Shown piece by piece: positions 15,414 through 24,692 of a stretch of 25,920 nt of DNA. The notes beneath the pieces were generated by a model. The model did not search any database. It saw only the letters and a program-made list of their open reading frames with translations, and was not told the DNA's origin. The DNA lies in assembly GCA_001247695.2 (NCBI GenBank), contig LGRX02029026.1, positions 1 through 25,920 of the forward strand, written 5' to 3'. The DNA is from Cymbomonas tetramitiformis. Lineage: Eukaryota > Chlorophyta > Pyramimonadophyceae > Pyramimonadales > Pyramimonadaceae. Every line of letters starts with the position of its first letter. Within the stretch, counting starts at the first letter, position 1. Position numbers and translations under genes: made by a program.

Positions 15414-15819
15414 CTTCTTCTCTTCTTTACGGTTTCGGACTTATACTATTCTACACTTATTAAACGACCGCACGAGGTATGCTTACGATTGGTCAACTAC
15501 AAGACTTCGGTTTCGTAAATCTTAATAGTTATGCTTTTGCTATCAGTGCATGCTTTCAATACACAATATACAGCAGTTACGGCTCTTTACTTTTATGTTT
15601 TACTTTTCAGTTCAGTTCATCTCCCCGAAACGGGTTACTCTTAGAGTTCTTATACATTCAGGAACTCTTTCCATAACTCAACTGTACTGAGTACTCCGTA
15701 CAACAGTCTAGGCACCTCACATCAACATCATTCTGATCGGTCCTACTGTACTCCGTACTGAGTACTCCTGCGTTTTATACTTAGCCGTTTTCTTGCTCTT
15801 GTGCTTGCCTCCTAGCACA
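15395..15819 (-). repeat. Probable 3' LTR of the retrotransposon, about 425 bp
   Basis: Bounded by TGT at 15395-15397 and ACA at 15817-15819. Read on the minus strand the ends are TGTGCTAGGAGG and CTCCTACA, an imperfect terminal inverted repeat, and the right end abuts a polypurine tract. It contains a TATA box-like GTATAAAACG (minus, 15771-15780) suitable for a U3 promoter. A 14-nt block GTACTGAGTACTCC occurs at 15684-15697 and 15755-15768 around the palindrome GAGTACTC. The second LTR is outside the window, so the boundaries are inferred. Confidence 0.55.
15684..15768. repeat. Palindrome-containing direct repeats inside the LTR
   Basis: GTACTGAGTACTCC at 15684-15697 recurs at 15755-15768, each holding the 8-bp palindrome GAGTACTC and flanked by CGTAC/GTACTCCG pieces. 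The cluster lies just upstream (minus strand, across the TATA-like site) of the presumed transcription start region. It may be a transcription-factor site pair. Confidence 0.5.
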
Positions 15820-15834
15820 ACTCCCCCCCCCTTA
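15820..15834 (-). other. Polypurine tract
   Basis: On the minus strand, TAAGGGGGGGGGAGT directly precedes the LTR end TGTGC. This is the expected plus-strand primer of an LTR retrotransposon. Confidence 0.65.
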
Positions 15835-16540
15835 GGGAAGGTCACGTCCACGCTGACCACGTCGGACCAGTAAAGTTTTTATACAGATCTTCTACTGTTG
15901 CTCTGAATGATTATACAGGTCTCAGCCGCCTGTTGTCTGGGATGACATTACACTTCCCAAGACACACCGCAATAAGGAGATCGACCTCTTAAGCACAAGG
16001 GTCGGCCTCTCACCGGTCTGCCATCTGCACTACCAGGCTCCCCCAAGGCTCAAGGTTTCACATCCATTACCACGCTCAAGGTTTTAAACCTCCCAACACG
16101 GTACACTTACAGGGGATGACAATAGGTTTGCCAATTACCTGACAGTTCTCGGGATGCCGGCCCGGAGGAAAGGTTTTAAACCTTCACCGCCTCCTCGGAG
16201 TGCTAGAGCTTTTACCCAGATCTCCAACTGCTGCCCGGTCGTGCCAGGTCCGGAGCCAATGCTCTCGTGAAATGGATTATACAGATTTCCACCTGTTGCC
16301 TGGTCGCGCCGAGGCTAGAGCCACTGCTCACTTGGATAGATTACCCAGGTTCTCACCTGCCGCTTGGTCATACCAAGGCTTAGAGCCACTGCTCAAATGG
16401 ATTATACAGATTTCCACCTGTTGCCTGGCTGTGCCGAGGCTAGAGCCACTGCTCTCTCGGATGGATTACCCAGGTTCTCACCTGCCGCCTGGTCTCGCCA
16501 AGGCTGGAGCCACCGCTCTTCCCGACGCTCCCCAACGCTC
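15835..16540 (-). other. 3' untranslated region of the retrotransposon
   Basis: About 700 bp between the end of pol and the polypurine tract. No coding frame is supported on either strand. It contains the 64-bp tandem repeats (16212-16526), and weaker copies of their start motif TTATACAG at about 15879 and 15912, so the array was probably longer and has decayed. Confidence 0.5.
16212..16526. repeat. Tandem array of five units of about 64 bp, alternating two types
   Basis: Units start at 16212, 16277, 16341, 16402 and 16466 (lengths 65, 64, 61, 64 and about 61). They alternate between TTACCCAG-type and TTATACAG-type starts, giving a higher-order period of about 125 bp. All share CACCTG(T/C)(T/C)GCC and the later AGAGCCACTGCTC. 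The array lies just downstream of the pol stop on the minus strand. Function unknown. Confidence 0.75.
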
Positions 16541-19342
16541 TCAATCGCTAAGACCACTCGCGTCAGATTCCCATCCGCCCTCAGGTATGATCGTCACCTC
16601 CGCTCGCACTCCCGCTAACGCTATCGGTTCCGGCTCAAACTCGGGCGGGTCACTCTCAACAACAGCTGACTGGACTAAAACGCTCATCTCGCTCAGATCC
16701 TCCCTGACAAGCAGTTCAGACAGGAACGCATGCACCTCTTCATGTAGGGTCAGGTTGTGGAAAAGCTGTTTTAACAGTGCTGACGGAATCCCATACAAAT
16801 TCTCTCGCGCTCCCATGCCCTTCGCGAACACACCTCCGGCTCTCATCGCGCGCCCTCCTTGCGCTACTTTCTCGTGCCTACCGTGCTGCCGGAAGAACTC
16901 GCAAGGCGTATCGGAATCGCATACTCGCAAGGGTGTGCGCAACGGAACGTTGGTCCAGATGTGCGTGGGCTTCCTGTATGCGGTCCCGTATTTGCAGTAC
17001 GTGACGAGGTGCGGAGCTGGTAGATTGCTCATGCAGCGACGCGTGTGCAACCCGTGGGGCTCTCTTCCCCTCGGGTTCTCAATGAAGTATGCTTCGGGCC
17101 TCAAGTACCGGATGATCTCCAATGTCCTACGAACTCGCCTGTCCGCAGCACGCAAATCTCGGATGCCTACCGTCTTCGCTTGGCTGTACTCTGTGCAAGG
17201 TGGGCTAGCCCAGACTACGTCGAAGTGTCCTGGTCTGAACTGTCGATAGTCCCATCGCATGATATCCTCGCAATGTGTGGGGCCCCACTTGGGCTGAATG
17301 TCTACAGCAACTACTTCGCTGTTGGGAAATTGCTTAGTGAACTGCCTCTCGACTGACCCGGTCCCACAAAACAATACAAGAATCCTAGACTGGCCGACTG
17401 GCTCCTTCTCAAGTGCTGCGGCTCCGTTGACTGGCGGCAGGGTGCTCTGAGCAGATACTCTCGCGAAAGTTCCTACTTCCTCATCAAACCTCTCCTCTGG
17501 CACCCATGGCATTGCTCCGTCTACCTTGAGCTCCTCCGATAGCGTGGTCCATACCGCTCCTGCGGACTCGTCGCGTCTCTTACGGACCCTAAGCTTCTCT
17601 CGCTCCACTCTCTTAGCCTCGATCCTCTCAAACTCCAACAACGCTCGGTTGGGAACACCGGGCCTGCCGGCTCCGTCCCACTCCAGATCCTCTCGGGTCT
17701 TCCACTCGTTCTCACTGCGGGGCATTCCTGTCCACTTGACCAGGTACTCTGTCCACCTCCTGCCCTGGCGCTGGCGCGTGCGCGAACGCTCCACCCTCTC
17801 GACGTGGGTTTCCTTGCGCCCGCTGACGTCCAACGGAGGAGGGGGAATCTCCTTAGCTCTCTCAACGAAGCGGCTGCCCGACTCTACTGGCGAAAGCCGG
17901 TCCACGGTAAACACATCGTGCACTTTCCACTGCTTAGGCGTCTGCAGCCTATAGGCCGACGGTGCGCCTCTATCGCTCGCGGGAAGGGCCATCTGCCTGT
18001 CGCTGTGAAAGACTTCCAGCACCCGAAGGGGCCCAAGGCGCTTCTTAAGCAACTTCTTGTGCAACCCGCGGTCGCCCGGCTGAGTGAGGTGCGTGGCATC
18101 CACCCAAACCTCATCGCCTACTGCGTAACTCCTGGACCTGTGACGCGCGTCGTACTGGGCGATCTGTTGCTGCTGAGCTAAGAGCAGCTTCTCCCTAGCG
18201 AGCTGCAACTGGCGAACAAACTGGCGGGCTGTCTCGTGGGCCGTACCCTTTTTTACTGCTGCGCCCCTCCCCCCCTTAGCTCGGCCTCTCCGTGATGCAA
18301 GTGCTGCCTCCACGAAGAAGTCCAGCTGAGAGGCCGGAGCGTGACCATACGTCAGTTCAAAAGGGGTGAATCCCGTGACGGCGGAACGAGAGTCATTAAT
18401 GGCGTACTCGACCGGGGTACACCATAAATCCCAATCGTGCTGGTTGGCGTCGACGTACGCGCGCAACATGCGTTCGACCGTGTGGTTTGTGTGCTCTGCC
18501 TGCCCATCACCTTGAGGGTGGTACGGCGTGGTAGAGGCAACCTGGACTCCCATCAACCGATGTAGCTCGAGATGCATCTCATCCCTGAAGCGGGAGTCCC
18601 GATCACAGACGATCTTCATGGGAGCGCCGTGCAAACGCCACACTTGGTCGAAATACATGCGCGCGATCTGTGCAGCTGAGCTGTCAGCGTAAAGCATGGG
18701 AACTACGTGCACCATCTTGGACAACTTGTCCGTGAAGGTAGCAAACGCGTCGTACCCTCGCTCTGTGCGGGGCAGCCCAGTGACGAAGTCGATACTAACC
18801 ACTTGCCACAGTCTTACTGGGACTTGCAGGGGGTTAAGCTGACCGTCTGGATACCCGTTGCGTGGCCGGGTCTGTTGGCACACAACGCAGGATTTGCACC
18901 AGTCGGTGACATCCTTGCTCATGCGTGGCCACCAAAAGCGACGGGATACTCTGTCCAGTGTCTTATCCCTTCCTGTGTGCCCTGCTGCTGGGGACTCGTG
19001 TGCTTCGCGCATCACCAGCTCTCTGAGGGGGGAATCCTGAGCTAGCACTAGCTGATACCGCCCTTCTGCCACTCGCCATATCATGTCGTCTACCATGCGA
19101 AATGTGTCTGTCCTCTGATGTGGGGCTGCGACCAGTTCCTCCTTCAACGAGCTGAGGTACTGGCTGCGTTCGTATTCCGCTTGCAAGGCGCGGACGAACT
19201 CATCAGCCTTCAGTGGGCCTGATGCTGCCCTGGCCCTTGCTGCAACCCCTGTAGTGACTAAAGGCTCGTCGGGTTCTGCCTCACTGTCCTTTCGCGCAGG
19301 CGGCGCTCGGGGCTTTGCCCTGCTGGCTGCTGGGGCCCACAC
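16541..19342 (-). CDS. Pol C-terminal part: integrase, chromodomain-like segment, C5 cytosine methyltransferase
   Basis: A 933-codon frame that begins inside the polyprotein (its first codon is GTG, not a true start). The integrase has the H...H...CxxC zinc module (EAHESPAAGHTG to WCKSCVVCQQTRP). The DDE core has its first Asp in SIDFVTGLP, the second in VCDRDSRF, and the Glu after YHPQGDGQAE. A chromodomain-like segment follows (VERVERSRTRQRQGRRWTEY to LVKWTGMPRSENEW). The C-terminal third is a cytosine-5 DNA methyltransferase: motif I LVLFCGTGSVE, motif IV ASPPCTEYS with catalytic Cys716 (codon 17195-17197), motif VI ENPRG, a YRKPTHIWTN segment in the motif VIII region and a C-terminal LYGIPSALLKQLF. 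The methyltransferase appears complete. A -1 shift near 19,390 would join it to the upstream frame. Confidence 0.85.
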   Translation of the reverse strand: MWAPAASRAKPRAPPARKDSEAEPDEPLVTTGVAARARAASGPLKADEFVRALQAEYERSQYLSSLKEELVAAPHQRTDTFRMVDDMIWRVAEGRYQLVLAQDSPLRELVMREAHESPAAGHTGRDKTLDRVSRRFWWPRMSKDVTDWCKSCVVCQQTRPRNGYPDGQLNPLQVPVRLWQVVSIDFVTGLPRTERGYDAFATFTDKLSKMVHVVPMLYADSSAAQIARMYFDQVWRLHGAPMKIVCDRDSRFRDEMHLELHRLMGVQVASTTPYHPQGDGQAEHTNHTVERMLRAYVDANQHDWDLWCTPVEYAINDSRSAVTGFTPFELTYGHAPASQLDFFVEAALASRRGRAKGGRGAAVKKGTAHETARQFVRQLQLAREKLLLAQQQQIAQYDARHRSRSYAVGDEVWVDATHLTQPGDRGLHKKLLKKRLGPLRVLEVFHSDRQMALPASDRGAPSAYRLQTPKQWKVHDVFTVDRLSPVESGSRFVERAKEIPPPPLDVSGRKETHVERVERSRTRQRQGRRWTEYLVKWTGMPRSENEWKTREDLEWDGAGRPGVPNRALLEFERIEAKRVEREKLRVRKRRDESAGAVWTTLSEELKVDGAMPWVPEERFDEEVGTFARVSAQSTLPPVNGAAALEKEPVGQSRILVLFCGTGSVERQFTKQFPNSEVVAVDIQPKWGPTHCEDIMRWDYRQFRPGHFDVVWASPPCTEYSQAKTVGIRDLRAADRRVRRTLEIIRYLRPEAYFIENPRGREPHGLHTRRCMSNLPAPHLVTYCKYGTAYRKPTHIWTNVPLRTPLRVCDSDTPCEFFRQHGRHEKVAQGGRAMRAGGVFAKGMGARENLYGIPSALLKQLFHNLTLHEEVHAFLSELLVREDLSEMSVLVQSAVVESDPPEFEPEPIALAGVRAEVTIIPEGGWESDASGLSD

Positions 19343-21102
19343 CAGAAGGACCGGCCAGCGCAGCGGGGGTCGACCTCCATCAGGGGACTCGAAGAGGTGG
19401 TTGGGACGACCTTTTCGTCCTTCGTGTCAAAGACTTTGACCGGATGAAGCCCATACTTGGGGTGAATCAACCGCCTCCAGGGAGCGTCATAGTCTGGCAG
19501 AAGGAACATCGCCGAGGTGTTTTCCGGATCGGCGCGCCACTCAGCAAGGAAATGCCGAAGAATTCTTTCTATCAAGTCTGAATCCTTCGTGTAAGGGGGG
19601 TTGCACCAAACGTGTTTCCCGCGCCACTTTTCCTTCAAGCAATCGGTCCAATAGGTGTCAACCTGCCGGTTAACGCCCATGGAGTCGCAACACGCGTCAA
19701 CGTCAAACACCCCGTACTGGGCCGCTATCTCCTCAAAGCGCTCCCTGATCAGCTTCCAGTCCTGGCGATCTACGACCTGGTCGTAGTGGGAGCTACTTTC
19801 TGGGGGCTTAACGGGCTCAGGTACCTTTCCGGCTGCCTTTGGATGACTCTGGGCCTCAGGGTGGGGGAACTTCGGGTGACTCTGGACTTCTGCTGTGGCC
19901 TGTTCCCTAGCTCGGTCTGCTCTGGTCATGACTGCTAGCGATTCGGCATCCCTCAAGGATTTCTCGCCTACTGCTAGGGTGGCAGCTGCGTCCAGCCAAA
20001 GGGCCGGCGACTCTACCCACGTGAGCCCATTCAGATGGGTGAGCTCACCAATGACCGGTGCTGGACTGGTGGGAGGGAAGGACTCGTCCTCGGAATCACT
20101 ATACTCGAAGGTGGCGCCTAAGACAGATGTGGGATCCTCGTCCCCTTCGCATCTCTTGCCTTTCGGCTCAGAGTACTCGGGTCCATCAGATCCATCGGTG
20201 GTGCAATCCCCTGCCCCGAGGACAGAGGTAGGATCCTCGTCCTCTTCGGACCCCTTGCCTGCCGGTGCGGAGTCTCTGGGCCCATCCGTGGCGCGATCCA
20301 CAATCCCTTTTTCCTTCAACCCTTCTCTGGCTGACATTTCCTGATAGTCTGGTCGCCGGGACTGCGCGTCTGGTACTACTAAACAGCGCCCTGGCACGTG
20401 CTCCATCTGATGGACTCCTACCTCTACCAGGTCCTCGTACCAGCGAGCCTGACGTCGGCTGAGCTCCCTAGCTGGGGCGAAGAGCCACTGAAGGGGTTTA
20501 TGGTCTCCCATGAGCTTAAATGATGTGAAAATCAGATAATGTCTCCAGGTGACCGTGGTGCAGTGATGGATGGCACAAAGCTCCCGTTCCCCAGCGTGAT
20601 AGTTCTGCTCAGCGCTGGAGAACTGCCGGCTTTCAAAGGCCAAGGGCTGTAAGCCTCGTCCCTGATCCTGCATGAGTACCCCCCCTAGTGCTACTCCACT
20701 GGCATCTGTCTGCACAAAAAAGGGTCTGGAGCCGTCTGCTGCACCCTTTTGATCGGGTAGGGCCAAGGCTGGGGAGGAGATCAAGGCAGTTTTTAGCTGT
20801 TTAAATGCTGCCTTTTCATTCTCGCTCCAGGTCCAGTCCACGCCGGATTTGGTGAGGCGGGTCAACGGGTACGCGATATCTGCGAAGTTCTGGATGTACC
20901 TCCGGTAGAAGCCACACATGCCCAGAATCTGTCGCACGTGTGTGACAGTTTCTAGGTCTGGCCAATCGCGTACCGACGCAACCTTATCCTGCTGTGGACG
21001 ACATCCATCCCGATCCACCACATGCCCTACAGTAGGAACCGGACTGATCGCTTGCACAATTTGACTTTCGACTTTTTGAGGTAGACTGGATTCTTTCGGC
21101 AT
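19258..21102 (-). CDS. Pol middle part: RT end, RNase H, m6A-type (Dam-like) methyltransferase
   Basis: A 614-codon frame that continues the RT. After the spurious first 27 codons comes GHVVDRDGCRP and RQILGMCGFYRRYIQNF, the RT thumb/connection of Ty3 elements. RNase H follows, with FFVQTDASG and the later ERELCAIHH and MGDHKPLQWL. A variable acidic linker holds two copies of a KG(S/K)(E/R).EGDEDPTSVLGA-like repeat. Next is a domain like the phage-type DNA N6-adenine methyltransferase family: FDVDACCDSMGVNRQVDTYW, then KHVWCNPPY (catalytic NPPY codons at 19591-19602) and FLLPDYDAPWWR-like spacing (DYDAPWRRLIH). True reading passes -1 into the next frame near 19,390, so the last 40 or so residues here are out of frame. 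The family assignment of the methyltransferase is moderately sure. Confidence 0.75.
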   Translation of the reverse strand: MPKESSLPQKVESQIVQAISPVPTVGHVVDRDGCRPQQDKVASVRDWPDLETVTHVRQILGMCGFYRRYIQNFADIAYPLTRLTKSGVDWTWSENEKAAFKQLKTALISSPALALPDQKGAADGSRPFFVQTDASGVALGGVLMQDQGRGLQPLAFESRQFSSAEQNYHAGERELCAIHHCTTVTWRHYLIFTSFKLMGDHKPLQWLFAPARELSRRQARWYEDLVEVGVHQMEHVPGRCLVVPDAQSRRPDYQEMSAREGLKEKGIVDRATDGPRDSAPAGKGSEEDEDPTSVLGAGDCTTDGSDGPEYSEPKGKRCEGDEDPTSVLGATFEYSDSEDESFPPTSPAPVIGELTHLNGLTWVESPALWLDAAATLAVGEKSLRDAESLAVMTRADRAREQATAEVQSHPKFPHPEAQSHPKAAGKVPEPVKPPESSSHYDQVVDRQDWKLIRERFEEIAAQYGVFDVDACCDSMGVNRQVDTYWTDCLKEKWRGKHVWCNPPYTKDSDLIERILRHFLAEWRADPENTSAMFLLPDYDAPWRRLIHPKYGLHPVKVFDTKDEKVVPTTSSSPLMEVDPRCAGRSFWCGPQQPAGQSPERRLRERTVRQNPTSL

Positions 21103-23870
21103 GCCTCCAGGACCTGGCGGAGGTGGTCGAGGTGTACCTCATGGGCGCTCTTACCCGGAACCTCGGCCGAGAAAATCATGATGTCATCTACAAATACTCT
21201 GCAAAAGGGTAGGTGCCCGAGGTACTGTTGCATCATCCTTTGCCAGGTACTTGGGGAGTTTGACAATCCCATAGGCATGACCAACCACTCGTACGCTCCA
21301 AAGTGCGTAGTCATTGCGGTTTTCTCCACGTCCTCTGCTTTCATGGGGACCTGCCAAAATCCCCAAAGGGCATCCATCGTAGAGAAGACGGTAGCCCCTT
21401 GTAGATCATCTAGGAGACTCTGGACATCCGGGAGGGGGTACTTGTCCTTGACTGTGATCTCATTGATCTGTCTGTAGTCAATGACTAGACGCAACTCCTT
21501 GGGATTACTCGGCTTGGGGACCATCAGCACAGGGCAGCCCCACGGAGAGGCCGAGGGTCGTATGTACCCTTTGGCTAAGAGCTCATCTAGCTGTTGCCGG
21601 AGTTGCCGCAGCTCCTCCTGCGACAGCTTGTACCCTCGCCGGTGCAAGGCGTTCCCATTCCAATCTGGCCTGAGCCGGACGCCGGACTTGAATTCCCTTG
21701 ACTGAACTGATTCCGGCAGCTCTGTGCAAATGACATCTGCGAACTCCTTTTCCAGGTCCCTAAGCTGCTGCCAGATTTCCGGCGACACCGTCTCGTCTAT
21801 CTCGTCCTCCGGCGGTTCCGGGGAGGCCTGAGCAGTCTGTGGGGCTGGCGGCGAGACAGTGCTTGGCGGGACGGCCGGTACCGGCGGGTCTGTGGTCTGC
21901 GGAGCTGGCGGCGGGGTAGTGTCTGGCGGCACGACTGGTGCTGAGGCTCGCGACTTCTGACTCTGAGGGCTCGGGACGGTGGGGACTTTTGGTCCCGGCG
22001 GCTTCTCGGTGGAGGGGCCACTTTCAGCACCAGGCTGACCGACTGCTGCGATCTGATCACGCCAACGCACTCGCTTACGCCGTGCTCGGGGTCGTCGCTC
22101 CGCGACCAGACCCCGGCCCTGCTGGAGCGCCGCGGCTGCCTGCGCGTGCCAGGTGGGTGGCTTCCCGGTCGCGTGATCCTCTATCGCCTGCCTACGCACC
22201 GCTGGCGGAAGCAACGCAAATGCTCCGTTCGCCTCCTGTTTGCTAGCGAAAAAGCTGAGAGGGTCAGGGTGATCCCCGGCCTCGTCGACCGTGCTCGAAA
22301 ATCCCTGTGGCCTAATATCCTCGACCACCGCCCCTACTCTCTGCAAATGACATGCTCCTTCCACGTCACTGTAGCCGGACTCGGAACTGTCCGAGACAAA
22401 CCCTCCCGGCCCCTCAGACTCCTCAGCTCCGTCCGGCACCGCTGCGCTGGGACGCACGCTGACTTCACCATCCTCGGACCCGGAGGAGGGTTCTGACGCT
22501 AGGCCTGCTACGACATCGTTGGGGGAATCTTCGTCGGAGTCTCCCCCCCCCTTGTTGCAGGCCAACGCGCCAAAAGTCCCATCGGGGCCGAGGTAGACGA
22601 CGAAAGCCTGCTCCTCTCTGTTTCGGAGGGTCCGCAGGTCCCGGCGAGCCCGACGTTGGCTCAAAAGGACTCCCTGTACCAGTGCCATTGCTGTGTCCTT
22701 GGACCGACTGGGGTCCGGTGACCCCGGCGAACAGCCGGTGATGACGACCTCTTCCCTGCCCTTGGTGAACCGGACCGAACCCCAGTTCTTATAATCCAGC
22801 GTAACCGGGGAAAGGTTCGCCAGCCAAGGACCCCCCAGGATGACATCCACCTTGAGGTCGAGTGGCATTACCCGAAGCTCAACCTGCTGGCCGTAAGACC
22901 CCTTCGACGTCTCAGCAAGGAGCTTGGGCCTGATGCAGGAATTAGCATCATATGTGGTGCCGTCAGCCACTCGAACTCGCATGGCTTGCTCGTGGCGCAC
23001 CGGCTTGACGCCGGAGAGCCTCTGCAGTGTACTCTTTGCGATGATATTGGTGGATGCTCCCGAATCCACTAACACCTTGACTCTGACGCCCGCAATCCAG
23101 GCCCAAAACAGCAACAACGTCGGTGTGCGACTGTGCCTGTCGAAACTCCTCGGGCGCACTCCCATCGAGGACACCGCTGCCAGGGACTCACACCAGCTCG
23201 GACTGATATCGCCGTCCTGCATTATGCAGTCCAGGCGGGTGACTGACGTTTCTGCGTCGGAGTCACAGTCCGGGAGGCAGTAAGTACATGCGTCCGCTAG
23301 CAGGCCGATGGCGACTGCTTTCTGGACTGCACTGCGCTCCGGGAAGTCTGGGGGGGACACCGCGACTTGAACTGACGCTGCAGCCAGTTTAGCCGCTATG
23401 TGCTTTCTGACTTGCTCGTCCCGGTGCATCAGCTCATTGTCTTGCTGAAGTTCCCTATTCTCCCTTTCCAACTCCTCCTTTACGAAGGCGTGGAAGTCCG
23501 CATGGCGTTCTGTTGAGGTAGAAGCCGGGTCCCTACCCTCCAACTCGTACCTGCGCTGCAATCGAGAGGTTCGAAGCGCCTTGTCTCCAGGAGTCAGCCA
23601 TGGCCTGCGTTTCGGGCCCAAAGCCTGGCGAGCCCTGCTTCGGGTCAACCACGGCCGACTGGGCTTTGAAGTTCTCTCTGGTGGTGAGAGTTCTTCTCCT
23701 TCGGCAGGCTTGGGTTTGGCAACGCGAACAAACCGTCCGAACTCCTGATCCAAGATGGCTTTGCGTCGGCGATTGAACTCGCGCACCCTGACGAGCCGCT
23801 TCAAGCGCTTATCTAACTCTTCTCGATTCAACTGGGGCTTACTAGTCGTGGGTCCAAGCTTCTGGCTCAT
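21027..23870 (-). CDS. Pol N-terminal part: aspartic protease and reverse transcriptase
   Basis: A 947-codon frame. Residues 1-150 are basic and coiled-coil-like (an ELERENRELQQDNELMHRDE segment). The protease has VLVDSGAST (catalytic Asp269) and a VDVILGGPWL flap-to-core segment. A Pro/Ser-rich linker follows. RT motifs are RRGYKLSQEE, LRLVIDYRQIN, FSTMDALWGFWQVPM, MPMGLSNSPSTWQ and FVDDIMIF (Asp895-Asp896), the YVDD-box variant of Ty3/gypsy. The frame ends with a TAG right after KRSVRFLL, in the middle of the RT. The expected continuation GHVVDRDG lies one base back (-1). The same frame is open upstream of the ATG at 23870, to a TAA at 24135-24137. Confidence 0.85.
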   Translation of the reverse strand: MSQKLGPTTSKPQLNREELDKRLKRLVRVREFNRRRKAILDQEFGRFVRVAKPKPAEGEELSPPERTSKPSRPWLTRSRARQALGPKRRPWLTPGDKALRTSRLQRRYELEGRDPASTSTERHADFHAFVKEELERENRELQQDNELMHRDEQVRKHIAAKLAAASVQVAVSPPDFPERSAVQKAVAIGLLADACTYCLPDCDSDAETSVTRLDCIMQDGDISPSWCESLAAVSSMGVRPRSFDRHSRTPTLLLFWAWIAGVRVKVLVDSGASTNIIAKSTLQRLSGVKPVRHEQAMRVRVADGTTYDANSCIRPKLLAETSKGSYGQQVELRVMPLDLKVDVILGGPWLANLSPVTLDYKNWGSVRFTKGREEVVITGCSPGSPDPSRSKDTAMALVQGVLLSQRRARRDLRTLRNREEQAFVVYLGPDGTFGALACNKGGGDSDEDSPNDVVAGLASEPSSGSEDGEVSVRPSAAVPDGAEESEGPGGFVSDSSESGYSDVEGACHLQRVGAVVEDIRPQGFSSTVDEAGDHPDPLSFFASKQEANGAFALLPPAVRRQAIEDHATGKPPTWHAQAAAALQQGRGLVAERRPRARRKRVRWRDQIAAVGQPGAESGPSTEKPPGPKVPTVPSPQSQKSRASAPVVPPDTTPPPAPQTTDPPVPAVPPSTVSPPAPQTAQASPEPPEDEIDETVSPEIWQQLRDLEKEFADVICTELPESVQSREFKSGVRLRPDWNGNALHRRGYKLSQEELRQLRQQLDELLAKGYIRPSASPWGCPVLMVPKPSNPKELRLVIDYRQINEITVKDKYPLPDVQSLLDDLQGATVFSTMDALWGFWQVPMKAEDVEKTAMTTHFGAYEWLVMPMGLSNSPSTWQRMMQQYLGHLPFCRVFVDDIMIFSAEVPGKSAHEVHLDHLRQVLEACRKNPVYLKKSKVKLCKRSVRFLL

Positions 23871-24134
23871 CCGCCTTTGCCCTGCCCTCCAAAGCGCAAG
23901 GGACTTGACCAGCCGGACCTCTGACTCTTCCAGCTTTAGATACCTTTCTAGCGCCCTGATGGCGGAACGCAGGCGAGCACTTGGCTGCTGGGCCTGAAAG
24001 GCTTTCCTAACTCTTGGGGGTAAACGCTGAGCTCTGAACTTCCAGTGCCCGCGAACTCTCGCAACATCCGACCCCTGGTTCTCCAGGTGCTGTTGGTAGA
24101 CTGCCCGTGGCTCAACTGTGTGGCTCGACCGGTT

Positions 24135-24692
24135 TTAATCCCGGGTGTCCGCACCGGTGATCCAACAGAGCAGCTCCCACGGCTCCTCGGGACGCGGAAC
24201 TGAGGCGGTTGCCGGGGTTCTGGCGGACTTCCAGAAGTTTGCCTGCTCTCTTTGGACGCGCTGCTCGACCGGTTCCCGCTCAGGAGGCTCTGGGCTTTCC
24301 GTGCGGGTGGCGGCTAGCATGTCTAAACCTTCCTGCTCATACCTCTCGACTCGACTCTGGCTCTTGAGGTGGCGCCTGGCGCTGCCACTAAGGTGTCTCC
24401 CACACCTTCTCCACCTATCATGCAGCACCTGCATCGCTGTGGACGCCGGCGCGGGGCCCTTTTGTCCCCCTGACCCCGCAGTGACGGGGCCCGCGCCCTT
24501 TACTGCGGGGAGGACGCCCCGGGCTGGGGAGCGTCCTCCTGGACAAAATCCAAACCGATGGCAGCCAAAGCTTCCTCCACCGACTCGTCCCCTATTAACG
24601 CCAGGGTGTCCTCCAGGAGGCACTTGGCCCCCTCCTTCGGGCGCTGGCTCGCCTGCGGACAGTCGCGGGCATAATGGTCCATGCTCTTGCAC
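24135..24692 (-). CDS. Upstream part of the pol frame / gag-pol junction region
   Basis: Same frame as the protease-RT part, separated from it by a single TAA (24135-24137). The second half (from about 24,480 down; RRHLKSQSRVERYEQEG, EREPVEQRVQREQANFWKS) has the charged helical character of pol or late gag and looks truly coding. The first half overlaps gag and is Gly/Pro-rich, so it is probably an out-of-frame shadow. The pol frame is -1 relative to gag, the usual geometry for gag-pol frameshifting, but I see no clear slippery heptamer near the gag stop. Confidence 0.45.
   Translation of the reverse strand: MQEHGPLCPRLSAGEPAPEGGGQVPPGGHPGVNRGRVGGGSFGCHRFGFCPGGRSPARGVLPAVKGAGPVTAGSGGQKGPAPASTAMQVLHDRWRRCGRHLSGSARRHLKSQSRVERYEQEGLDMLAATRTESPEPPEREPVEQRVQREQANFWKSARTPATASVPRPEEPWELLCWITGADTRD

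Noticed and set aside
16200..18181. Long plus-strand frames (e.g. 16200-17249, 17526-17954) opposite the integrase/methyltransferase
   Set aside because: GC-rich shadows of the minus-strand pol gene; they have low-complexity Ser/Arg/Pro content and no domain motifs.
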